Part shown: positions 33,597 through 44,277 of the stretch, one piece after another
Numbering within the stretch: the stretch's first letter is position 1
Layout: each line of letters starts with the position of its first letter
Assembly (NCBI GenBank): GCA_022818135.1
Contig: JAFMSR010000017.1
Location: forward strand, 8,054,408 to 8,118,407
Origin: Saxidomus purpurata
Lineage: Eukaryota > Mollusca > Bivalvia > Venerida > Veneridae
Length of the DNA: 64,000 bases
Direction: 5' to 3'
Notes under the pieces: model-generated
Told to the model about the DNA's origin: nothing
The model's input: only the letters and a program-made list of their open reading frames with translations
Database searches by the model: none
Position numbers and translations under genes: made by a program

Positions 33597-35134
33597 TCAC
33601 ACTGGGTTGAAATAAGATAAGATAAGGTAAGTTATATTTCTTGTCGGAAATACTACAAACAGTAAACAAAGCATGCAGTTTACAGCATAGCAGTTCATTG
33701 TAGGAAGAGGAGTAATCTTATACACAAATCTCAGAGCCCTTTCTTGTATTTTTTTCCTTTTTTCAAGTATTTGTTTCAGAAAAAAAGTGCCAAGCCATAG
33801 AGCAGAAATTGAAATTCGACAAAATAAATATGTGAAAATGTTCAGCTTTTTAAGTTTAATTAAATCTTTTCCAATTCGCTTCAAAATATTTCGTTGCCTT
33901 TCTGCCTTTTTACAGATTGTTAAAACTTAAAGAGACATTATGCACATTTTTTTCAAGTAAAAATCCAGCTGAAAATGGTGTGTGTACAAAAGTGTAGAGG
34001 AAATAATAACTTTTAACCCAATACACCAAACTCTTCCCGCTACCAGTATGAAAAAATAACTTTCAAAATATTGATTTTCTTATTTGACTGGGAGTGTCAA
34101 TTTAAGAACAGAACAACTGCATGCAGGAGTTGCTTCCCTTCTACTGCCGAAATCTCTACCAACATCAACAACGACACGTTCAACTGTCATTTTATCAGTC
34201 CGATTTTTTTTATATCTAAAGCACCAACTTCAAATACTAATGCGGCATAATCATTAATTTAACACATTTAAATGCACAGCAACCAAAAATTGCATAAAAC
34301 TGTCACCAAAAATACAGTTTGTGCAGTAATATGCGCATAATGTCACTTTAATTTGTAATCCGTATCTGTACCCAATAATTAAACTGTATCTTCACAGGAT
34401 AGTTACTGGACCCTATGATAAAAACTGGATGTTTCAAAAATGATCTTTTGACTACTGCTATTGACTGAAACTTGTCTGGATTGGCTTGCATTTTGTTACA
34501 TTTAAACCAGTCAAGAAGAACATTATTTTCAGTTTGCAAAACTTGTATTAATGCATGAAAGTTTGGCGAATGAAATGACAAGGTGCTGTCGTCAGCATAG
34601 TTATTATAATGTATATGTATGAAACAAACGAATATCATTTATAAATACATTAAACATTACCAGGCCTAAAATTGAACCTTGAGGCACACCTTCAGTTATA
34701 CAAGTCCATGAGTTCAGACAAGCCATGTTATAACAATTTTGCTAGAATAATATTGTAAGGGAGGCAATCAAAGGCTTTAGGCAGATCCGTGAGGACTGCT
34801 GCTACATACTCATTTTCGTCGAGGGCCTGCCTCAAGTCATCCAACAATGTTAGTATTACAGTCTGGCAACCATGACCTTTCCTGAAAGCATAAAAATGTC
34901 AAAATTAGTGTCAACGTAAGTTGAAACTTGGTGAGCTAAAAATCTATAAAAGTTTTTGAAGGTATGGGCAGAATACTTACAGTTCTGTAATTAGATTGAA
35001 ATAAAGCGTCACTCTTCTTAAAAAGACGTGTTACTTGTGCTTATTTTAATATATCTGGAAAATTGTTAGAGTAGATGGAGAATCTATTAAACTAGTAAGC
35101 GGTCCAATGAGTGAAAATTTACCATACTTAAGCA
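33597..35134 (-). pseudogene. Broken non-LTR retrotransposon (LINE) reverse transcriptase
   Basis: On the minus strand, fragments in N-to-C order are: FPDILK.AQVTRLFKKSDA and NYRTVSILP (near 35060-34960), GHGCQTVILTLLDD and LPKAFDCLPYN (34880-34745), GVPQGSILG (near 34680), YADDSTLSF (near 34600), then across a MITE RNILKRIGKDL and KIQERALRFVY (33890-33740) and SSSYNELL in another frame. These are the RT motifs and downstream region of CR1/jockey-type LINEs. In-frame stops and frameshifts make it inactive. It ends in a (CTTAT)-like tail near 33610-33630. Confidence 0.85.
33931..34347. mobile_element. TTAA MITE inside the LINE
   Basis: Left end AGAGACATTATGCAC, right end in reverse AGTGACATTATGCGC; TTAA at 33927-33930 and 34348-34351. 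It splits the LINE between the YADD block and the KIQERALRF block, so insertion after LINE arrival is clear. Confidence 0.8.
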
Positions 35135-36511
35135 CAGGGATCAGGAAAACCGAAAATTTGCCGGTCTGGACCGATTTTCAACTTGCTGGACCGATTCACG
35201 TCACCAAAAGTTGCTTAAAAATCGGTCCGAGATTTTTTTAAAAAAAAGTCATAAAATCGCTTAAATATGACAAAAGGAGTTGCTTGTGTAATTACACATA
35301 GCATCTGTGTTATTAGCACCTATCCAATACCCCAATAAACGTGTCATGTTAATAACCCGCGGCGGTCTTTACCTAATTGGTCCTCGGGCGTCGCTAACAC
35401 GTTATTGATTAAAGGATTTTATTAATGTGTTTGCAGCTCCGATTGACTCTATGCCGGACCGATTGTCTTTAGGCCGCTAATCATTACCTACACTTTGCCA
35501 ACATTACTGGTCATTATGATTTAATTAAAAACGATTCGGTCCACGTGTACTTTTTACCGGTAAGAAAACAGTTGAAAGAAATTATTAAAAGATAAAACCC
35601 AAGAGTTAATTTTTATTACTCAAATAGTGCCGGCTATTATAATGTATCATGTTCGGGCATTCAATGCCTTTCGATTTATTGTTGAAATGGCACAACGCCA
35701 CATATTTGCGATGTTCAAAAAATCAAATGACCGAACCGGCTTATGATAATCGGGAGAATAATAACGAAACAAATAACCGGACCGGCAACCGGTTTCGGGT
35801 CGTACCGACTATACCTCGAACGAGGATGGTGGACCCAATAAGCACAATTACAAACAAGCAACCGGTAGTAAATGCTTCCGAAAGTCGGATGGGGGAAGCC
35901 GAAAGATAATGTTAATCGGTGTGGCTACCCGAGAGGCATAAAAAATTATTCAAAACGAAACCAGACGACAAAAATTATATTGCCTATACCTGACACATGG
36001 ATTATTACAAAAATTTGTGGGGGTGACTTTGAACGTAATCAGCTCTAATCGAAATTGAACACACTCAATGATAAAATCGCATGGGAATTATCATATTTAT
36101 TTATGAAAACTGGCTCGATATTTTTCTTATTACTTAGAAATTCCGTTTCTTATTCCTTTATGGCGAAAATTATGTAAAGTTTATCCCTTAGAAAATGGAA
36201 CGCTCCACGTGAACGGCGCATTTATTTTATCGACTCGTGAGATTTACTAATCAATAATGAAAGAAGATAAACATTTTCGTTTTTGGAAACATTTTGGAAT
36301 CCAAAGGAGGAAACTAAATACTTTAACCTTCCATGATCATGCACAACAATGGAAAGATGGTTGAAAAATATATAAATCACGTACAAATTTTTCATTTTTT
36401 TCTTTCATTTTTTTTTTTTTTACGTTTTGTAACTTTTTTTTCGGGGGGGGGGTGACGATGTACCCTCGACTTGTCCGGACCGATTGAGATTTCAAAATTT
36501 CCTGATCCCTG
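35135..36511. mobile_element. CAGGGATC-ended DNA transposon inside the LINE
   Basis: Left end CAGGGATCAGGAAAACCG, right end in reverse CAGGGATCAGGAAATTTT. Both subterminal regions carry GGACCGATT motifs. TTAAGCA occurs just left (35128-35134) and again at 36517-36523, five bases beyond the right end, so the duplication is probable but imperfectly placed. An 86-codon frame at 35649-35909 matches nothing I know. Confidence 0.65.
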
Positions 36512-37515
36512 CAAAGTTAAGCATTTAACATATATTTAATAGCCTCACATTAAACTTATCAATTATTTTAGATAATGGTATCTTCATTTATAGGCACAAA
36601 ATTAACTGTTTTGGGAGAAATTCCTATCATGAATTTTGTTCAAACTGGGATGGTCTTGTGGGTTAAACGTTGCCGATGTGAAATATAATTGCTGGGCCCA
36701 TGATTGATCTCAGCCCGCCAGTGAGAGACATTAATCCTTGTGCTACACAGTGTACACTTAAACTTTTAGCTCACATTCCGGAGAAGGGGTCAAGTGAGCT
36801 TTTGTGATAAAAATCTTATTTCGTTATATGCTGATGTATATAAACGTGTGTAAAGCCATATATCACAATAAGTTAAGCTACTAGTATCACACTAGTCTTG
36901 GCTTGTTAAAATTTTACATATGACATTTGCTACAATAAACGGATTTCTATTAGTGTATCATTCTAACTTTGTTGAAAATAACTCAAGAAGCAGTGCGTTA
37001 TGAATAATAAGTTTTGAACAATCCCATACATAATCTTATAGCACATATGGAGTGCACACTGCGCATATGTAGTGCATCTACATTTTTGCCGAGGAATTCT
37101 TTCCCAGATCATTTTTGTGTATGTTGTTTTCTTCCAAGAGCATATATGTACATATTTTCTAATATTCTTCGTTCATACCTCGCCAGAAATACGATTTATA
37201 AAAAAAAAACATGATCATTCATAATTGTTGACTACTTTCTTTCACATTTGTCAGACACTTTGTTCAAAGTTTTCATTGTCATTTTTAAACTTTCAAGCAA
37301 ACAACATATACGGAGAGATGCGGAATATATGTGAGGGTCGAATAGCATTCGAGTTTTTTTTGCAACTTTTCTTTGATTATATGAAAAATGGACACATGTA
37401 ACATCACCTACCTTGTTTTTCCTTTACATTCATCCGCATATGGAGTTCCGGAAGCTCCGCATATGATTTTTACGGTAGTGCATGTTGCACTTCATATGCG
37501 GGTTCCCCCGGCGTG

Positions 37516-37907
37516 ATTCCGTTGCATAACGCACATTCACCGCGTTGCTAATTTTGCCCAGAATGCATCGGTATAATGGCGCTCCCCAGCATCAACATCC
37601 GGAAGTAAGACACTTTTCAGAAGTTGATGGTATATGTTGAAAAATGTTGGAAAAATAGGATTTTTGAACTTGTTACTTACTGACATGCTTTATACATGTT
37701 ATACGCATTACCTATAGGGCGGAAACGCCCCGTCGGCTTCGCCGACGTGGCTTTCCCGCTATGAGAAAGTTTCTGTTTTGAATGATTCCAGTTTCTGTCC
37801 AGATGCTCTGTGGTGGTTAGTCCAAATAAAAGTACTCAACGGGTGAATATCGTTATATTTTTTGCTAGGCGCTATCCAGCCGTAAAAGCGCAGATATTTA
37901 TAAAATC
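37516..37907. other. Spacer between elements A and B, possible small first exon
   Basis: A frame ATG at 37576 encodes MALPSINIRK and could be cut by a donor-like AAGTAAG at 37603-37609, or simply stop at TAA. Around 37731-37747 CGTCGGCTTCGCCGACG forms a perfect hairpin. No other support for a gene. Confidence 0.2.
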
Positions 37908-38754
37908 ACACTGTATCGGCAAAACGCACTGGCTCCAATTTAACGATAATGCTCCAGCTAACGTAACGAACCGGCTCCAATAAAAAATGGCTGATTTAGT
38001 AAACAAAACCGATGTCAGTATAACAGATTCGTGTATTTTATATGATAAATGGCAACTTCTGAAGAAACGAATACTCTTACGGAATGCTCACTTCTTTCCT
38101 GCATGGCCGTAGCTAGTCGGCTGTTTCAGACATCGATGCGTGTGAAAGTAATGCAAGTTGAATGCAGAGGATTCAACGGTAAAAAGTGCAAAACACACCC
38201 AAAATGCATGGATTTTGCTCAAAATTATCGAAGTTAAGGTGTTTAGCATAAAAGATTTGCATTGGCATGTAACTTTGGGTCAAATGTCGTAAGCATGTAC
38301 CAACACTTTACCGATCTGCTATTTTTATAGGCAAAACTTACCCATTTAAAAATACAACGATTCAGGCTCCAATTGAGGATACAACGAAAATGTTCCAATT
38401 CGTGTTTCACGGATCATTTTCACAGACGTTTTTTAACAATTACAAACATAAGAGAATCTCTTATCGAACAAAATGTTGAGTTTTATGTCACCTTGTACCC
38501 ACTCTCTTTAAAAAAACAAAAGCCATGTTACACATGGTTAATCCCCCCGCCAGGAAGAAGTTACCTGAAGGTTGTACTTTCGTATATTTTACTTGGTGAG
38601 AGGAAATCCTTAAAAAGCCGTATAGTTATGGTCATGCTGAGTACAGTTTTCAAGTAAGTGGAAAAAGAATAAGGCAATGAAGAGAAGGTTTGCAAAATTA
38701 TATTAATGTTCATTATCAGTATAGGTATGATATTTTTCTATTTGACTAAAAGAA

Positions 38755-40165
38755 GGCAAGGTAGAGTTACTGTTCTTGCACACTGCACTTCCTACCAATG
38801 TGCTATGTCAGCGTATTAAGTTTGAAGAAAATCCCTCAAGTACTTTTTGAGTTATGCTCCGGAAATTTTTTTTTAAGTAAATCTGATAAAGGGGAATAAC
38901 TCTAAAAGTAGGCAAGGTAGAGTTATTGTTCTTGCACACTGCACTTCCTACCAATGTGCTATGTCAGTGTATTAAGTTTGAAGAAAATCCCTCAAGTACT
39001 TTTGGAGTTATGCTCTGGACAAAACTTTTAAAGTAAATCTGATAAAGGGGAATAACTCTAAAAGTAGGCAAGGTAGAGTTATTGTTCTTGCACACTGTAC
39101 TTCCTACCAATGTGCTATGTCAGTGCATTAAGTTTGAAAAAATCCCTCAAGTACTTTTGGAGTTATGCTTCGGACAAGTAAATCTGATAAAGGGGAATAA
39201 CTATAAAAGTAGGCAAGGTAGAGTTATTGTTCTTGCACACTGCACTTCCTACCAATGTGCTATGTCAGGGTATTAAGTTTGAAGTAAATCCTTCAAGTAC
39301 TTTTGGAGTTATGCTCTGGACAAAACTTTTAAAGTAAATCTGATAAAGGGGAATAACTCTAAAAGTAGGCAAGGTAGAGTTATTGTTCTTGCACACTGCA
39401 CTTCCTACCAATGTGCTATGTCAGTGTATTAAGTTTGAAGAAAATCCCTCAAGCACTTTTGGAGTTATGCTCTGGACAAAACTTTTAAAGTAAATATGAT
39501 AAAGGGGAATAACTCTAAAAGTAGGCAAGGTAGAGTTATTGTTCTTGCACACTGTACTTCCTACCAATGTGCTATGTCAGTGCATTAAGTTTGAAAAAAT
39601 CCCTCAAGTACTTTTGGAGTTATGCTTCGGACAAGTAAATCTGATAAAGGGGAATAACTATAAAAGTAGGCAAGGTAGAGTTATTGTTCTTGCACACTGC
39701 ACTTCCTACCAATGTGCTATGTCAGGGTATTAAGTTTGAAGTAAATCCTTCAAGTACTTTTGGAGTTATGCTCTGGACAAAACTTTTAAAGTAAATCTGA
39801 TAAAGGGGAATAACTCTAAAAGTAGGCAAGGTAGAGTTATTGTTCTTGCACACTGCACTTCCTACCAATGTGCTATGTCAGTGTATTAAGTTTGAAGAAA
39901 ATCCCTCAAGTACTTTTGGAGTTATGCTTCGGACAAATGTTTTCAAGTAAATCTGATAAAGGGAATAACTCTAAAAGTAGGCAAGGTAGAGTTATTGTTC
40001 TTACACACTGCACTTCCTCCCAATGTGCTCTGTCAGTGTATGAAGTTTTAAGTAAATCCCTCAATTACTTTTGGAGTTATGCTCCGGACAAAATTGGGAC
40101 GGACGCACGGACGGACGGACGAAGACCATTTCTAATATCCCCTTCGCCTTCGGCGGGGGGATAAA
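38755..40165 (-). repeat. 145/156-bp tandem array with a 457-bp higher-order repeat
   Basis: Marks AGGCAAGGTAGAGTTATTG occur at 38755, 38911, 39067, 39212, 39368, 39524, 39669, 39825 and 39980, so spacings are 156,156,145,156,156,145,156,155. The block 39067-39523 is repeated almost perfectly at 39524-39980. The array ends at (ACGG)n near 40105-40120 and CCCCTTCGCCTTCGGCGGGG, which by analogy with other copies is the left terminus, so the element is reversed. Confidence 0.93.
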
Positions 40166-40169
40166 TAAT

Positions 40170-40330
40170 TTAAAGGAGAACATCGCTCATCCTGGGGTTG
40201 CGAGTTCGAGCCCCACTGAGGTCACGACCCTACCTTCTCATATGACACCAGTACTTTTTTTCCATGAAGTAGACTCGAGTGTGACTCCAAGCTTCACGCT
40301 TTCTATACAATCGAGCCAAAATAAATAAGT
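40170..40330 (+). repeat. tRNA-derived SINE fragment
   Basis: GTTGCGAGTTCGAGCCCC is a good B box (GTTCGAGCC). It follows a shortened tRNA-like half and precedes a non-tRNA tail ending in AAAATAAATAAG. The A box is missing or truncated. Confidence 0.5.
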
Positions 40331-40900
40331 ATAAACTAACATTTAAGTATTCAAAATACTTCCTAAAATAACAGGATTCATGGATACCGTATACCGCTCT
40401 GCTCGGTTTGTTAGTGATAAACTGAAAACATTTACGTATTGTCTACCTTGACTATGTCGCTGTAGAGCTACATAATTTAGGCATATAAATAAATCACCGT
40501 AATTGTTTTCTTCCACTTCTACCTCGACTAATTGGGCAAATATTCTACTTTTGAATGGTTTTATGCGTGTTTTAATAATGGCTTGAAGTCTACAGTACTA
40601 TTTCAGTAGTACCTTTGCTATTTTGTATTTGACCAGAATAAACTCAACACGAACTGGCTGGGTGAGAATTCCAGAAAGTTTATCGCAATAAGCACACTTA
40701 GGCAAAAAAGCTCAGATAGATTATATTGAGGTCGTGTACAAGTTCACAGAAAGATGATAAAGCATAAATAGCAAATGCAAAATTATATACTTCTTCAACC
40801 GTCGCTTTCCAAATTTTCATTAGATGACAATTTCAAATTTAGTTTAAGCTGCATGTGATTACTGATAGCGGTCAAAACGCTAGGCCAAATAAAACCTTAA

Positions 40901-41229
40901 AGCTGTTCGCTCTCAGATTTTCGTAAAAGAATAATTTCTTCAAACTGTATGTAAATAACATTTTTTAGAACATATGGTGATATAAAAAGGCTGCAGTATA
41001 AACTCATGTTACGTACATCTCTAAATTTTGAAAAATACGCTACCAAATTCAAAAGCGTTGCAAACACTTTTGAAATTTCAATATAACATATAGTGTAGCG
41101 GTGCCGTGTAACCGACCTTTTCAATCGATTTCTGCGAATTCCTACCTAGATTTTTGCTTTCTTTAATTCTAGCCTTTAGTTTTATACTGATGAATAAGAA
41201 TGTCAATGGTTTTGCGAGAGCGAGCAGCT
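40901..41229. mobile_element. TTAA MITE, family 'AGCTGCTCGCTCTC', short copy
   Basis: Ends AGCTGTTCGCTCTC and GAGCGAGCAGCT, TTAA at 40897-40900 and 41230-41233. Collinear with the 540-bp copy at 7201-7740 but about 210 bp shorter through internal deletions. Sits just inside the right arm of element B. Confidence 0.82.
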
Positions 41230-41894
41230 TTAAACACTGTGTCCATGAATCCTGCCATTTTGGAAAGTATTTTGAATATTTAAAAGTTCTGAGTTGAATT
41301 TTCAATTTTTCACTAAGAAAACACATAAATTTGTCCGATAAGAGTTACTTTTATATTTGTAATTGTTCATAAACGTCTTTGAAAATGATCCGTGAAACAC
41401 GAATTGGAACATTTTCGTTGTATCCTCAATTGGAGCCTGAATCGTTGTATTTTTAAATGGGCAAGTTTTGCCTATAAAAATAGCAGACCGGTAAAGTGTT
41501 GGTACATGCTTACGACATTTGACCCAAAGTTACATGCCAATGCAAATCTTTTATGCTAAACACCTTAACTTCGATAATTTTGAGCAAAATCCATGCATTT
41601 TGGGTGTGTTTTGCACTTTTTACCGTTGAATCCTCTGCATTCAACTTGCATTACTTTCACACGCATCGATGTCTGAAACAGCCGACTAGCTACGGCCATG
41701 CAGGAAAGGAGTGAGCATTCCATAAGAGTATTCGTTTCTTCAGAAGTTGCGATTTACCATATAAGATACACGAATCTGTTATACTGACATCGGTTTTGTT
41801 TACTAAATCAGCCATTTTTTATTGGAGCCGGTTCGTTACGTTAGTTGGAGCATTATCGTTAAATTGGAGCCAGTGCGTTTTGCCGATACAGTGT

Positions 41895-42800
41895 AAAAAT
41901 GTCCGTATGTAAAATGGGTCTGCGTTTGGAGTCGAATTATTGAGACTATGTGGTGGTGAGGTCCATAGTGCTTTTTAAATTTCCTTTCCCTATATGTAGT
42001 TTGCTTATATTATATTTATTTTCAAGTTTCTAATTTTATATGTTCTCTCGATTGCGAAAAAGTTCTTACAACTTATACTTATCTCTTTCGGGACCAATCC
42101 TGATTGAATAATCCACAAAGAGATATAGATGCAATGTGGCATTATGTTTTCTTGCACTTCACAACACTGGTGGGGATCCAAGCCTGGACTCTGATATCCT
42201 GATGCAGACGCGCTACCACTACGTTTTGCGGCTCCATGCACATTTAAATTTGCTGACTGCTTAGTTTATCTTTGTGTCTCAATTTATCTTAGGATAATAT
42301 TGACTGGAACTATGATAAAGTCAGCTAAAGTACCATCCTTTTGCAGACTAAAAAACCAGGTTTCAGCATACATCTGTAAGTCGTGCTGGGGTTTGAACAT
42401 TATCCTCCGACATATTGGCGACGGATGGACCCTAAACCGTTTAAACTTGACCTAACATATATATATATATATATTATTTAATGTCTTTGATAAATTGTAT
42501 TGTTGCTAATTTATGAAGTCATAATATTCATTTTGTTTTCAGCTGTTACATAATCGGCCCTAAATACTTTTGATGAGTAGAACTTTTTTATATTATTCCG
42601 TGTGTTATGGAAAATGTGCACGTTAGTGTTTAGTTGAAAATAAAAGCATAAAAAATGAAAGACATTTCTTAAAAAACAAGTCGTGTAAACCGCTACATAA
42701 AGTGCACTGGCTGTCATCGTAAATATACACATTTGTAACAGGTGAGTTATAAGCAAAAACAAGGATCCAGTTACTAAGGTTCTATAACCATGTAACACCG
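41895..42800. other. Intergenic, SINE-like and simple repeats only
   Basis: No supported gene. A (TA)n run lies near 42457-42472. The part at 42140-42245 is listed separately as a SINE head. Confidence 0.4.
42140..42245 (-). repeat. tRNA-derived SINE head
   Basis: On the minus strand GTAGTGGTAGCGCGTCTGC is a clear A box and CCAGGCTTGGATCCCC a B box, separated by about 22 bp as in a tRNA. Confidence 0.6.
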
Positions 42801-42804
42801 CTGT

Positions 42805-42806
<2 letters not shown>

Positions 42807-42848
<42 letters not shown>
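42807..42848 (+). repeat. (AAT)n microsatellite, LINE tail
   Basis: About 13 uninterrupted AAT units. Read with the minus-strand LINE it is the simple-repeat tail after the polyadenylation-like AATAAAG. Confidence 0.85.
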
Positions 42849-42849
<1 letters not shown>

Positions 42850-43245
42850 TCTTTATTTTCCGAAGGTAACACATTAAGACAACAACTTATATACTATGCG
42901 GCCTTCATAACAACAAAGAAAACATGACTATTCACATTAATGCAAAACAAACAGAATCTTGAAAAACTAAAAAATACATTTTACTGATTCAAGTGGAAAA
43001 TAAATATATTGATACGTGACAGACACACATACATGCATATCAAACTAAAGAATATGTATTAAATTGTAAAGCAACTATTATATGCACTTAACATCAAATG
43101 TACTATTGAAAATTAATTAATTAACTAGTGTGTGCAGTATGATCAACAAACATCAGGTTCATGTATCTGGCAAAACAATGTTGTAAGTAAGAGACATTCA
43201 ATATTTATAAATTTGACGGTAGTGATAGAAGATGTTTTTTATGAT

Positions 43246-43918
43246 TATATCCCCACAAAACGAAGTTTGGGGGGAGGGGGGTATATAGGAGTGAGCTTGT
43301 CGGTTGGTCGGTCGGTCGGTTGGTCGGTCGGTCGGTCTGTTGGTTTTATGGTTTCCGGATGATAACTCATGAACGACTTGACCGATTTAAATAATATTTG
43401 GTACACAGGTGCAACATAAAAAAATACAGGTCAAGTTCGACTTTGGGGTCAGTAGGTCAAAGGTCAAGGTCACAGTGACCCTGAACAGTAAAACGGTTTC
43501 CGGATGATAACTCATGAAAGGCTTGACCTATTGAAATAATTTTTGGTACACAGGTGTAACATCATGAAATACAGGTCAGGTTTGACTTTGAGGTCTGTAG
43601 GTCAAGGTCACATGACTCGGAACAGTTAAACGGTTTCCGGATGATAACTTAAGAACGCTTGGGGCTAGGATCATGAAATTTGATAGGGAGGTTAGTGATA
43701 TTAACATGTTTGAAATAAACCTATTAAATTTAATAATAATCCATACTTTCCAACCTTACATATTTTGTGTGCTATTAAAACAATATATTTACACAACTTA
43801 TTGTATAATAACTGAAATGTATGTCCTTGTGGCCATTCCTTTCTTATGGTTGCCATACTTCTGTGACAAAGCTGTATTGTGGGGGTATAATTCGTCAGTC
43901 TTGTGACAGTTCTAGTTA
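43246..43918 (+). mobile_element. Tandem-array element with (GGTC)n lead, about 130-bp monomers
   Basis: Left hairpin region TATATCCCCACAAAACGAAG and GGGGGGTATATAGGAGT, then (GGTC)n at 43306-43338. Two to three monomers start GGTTTCCGGATGATAACTCA and include GGTCAAGGTCA. Right end TTGTGGGGGTATAATTCGTC. The ends resemble those of the 146-bp-monomer element although the monomers are unrelated. It cuts the 3' region of the second LINE. Confidence 0.8.
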
Positions 43919-44277
43919 TATTTGAAAACATTCAGGGATTTTGCTTTAGGAATCGTATCAGGAATAGAGTTCCACACAAGCATGCTAAAGTATTGAAAAG
44001 ACTGTTTCATATAACGAGAATTAAATGAAATTTGTAGAACATTTTGTCTTGAAGAGGATCGCAACATGTATCTGTTATTATTCGCAAGAGGTATCCAATC
44101 ACTAATATGTTCAGGGACATCATTATGGAATGATTTGTAAATTATTACTCCTGCATGATAGAAACAGCGATTTTCAAACTTGAGCCACTGAAGGGGTTTA
44201 AAGAGATCTGCACATGGTGTTCTGGCTGGTTTACATAATTATTACATTCGCTGCTCGCTTCTGGAGATATGTAATTT

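Larger units (their letters stand above)
32896..37515. mobile_element. Long-inverted-repeat element A, 4.6 kb, target duplication ATTCC
   Basis: Arms of about 615 bp (32896-33512 and about 36900-37515) are reverse complements at roughly 94% by eye. Ends read CACGCCGGGGGAACCCGC. Exact 5-bp duplication ATTCC at 32891-32895 and 37516-37520. The arms are rich in CATATG palindromes. The interior is not a transposase but a broken LINE, which itself carries a TTAA MITE and a CAGGG-ended element. Confidence 0.88.
37908..41894. mobile_element. Long-inverted-repeat element B, 4.0 kb
   Basis: Arms of about 570 bp (37908-38480 and about 41325-41894) are reverse complements; the outer 510 bp look about 97-98% identical. 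Terminus ACACTGTATCGGCAAAACG. No exact target duplication (TAAAATCA against TAAAAATG). The left arm holds a 62-codon frame (38049-38237) whose start ATG is changed to ATC in the right arm. The interior contains a higher-order tandem array, a tRNA-like piece and a TTAA MITE but no transposase. Confidence 0.85.

Noticed and set aside
39082..39733. Two identical 64-codon frames
   Set aside because: Produced by the 457-bp higher-order repeat, not by a duplicated gene.
38755..40110. CRISPR array
   Set aside because: Regular spacing comes from whole-unit tandem repetition; there are no unique spacers and the genome is eukaryotic.
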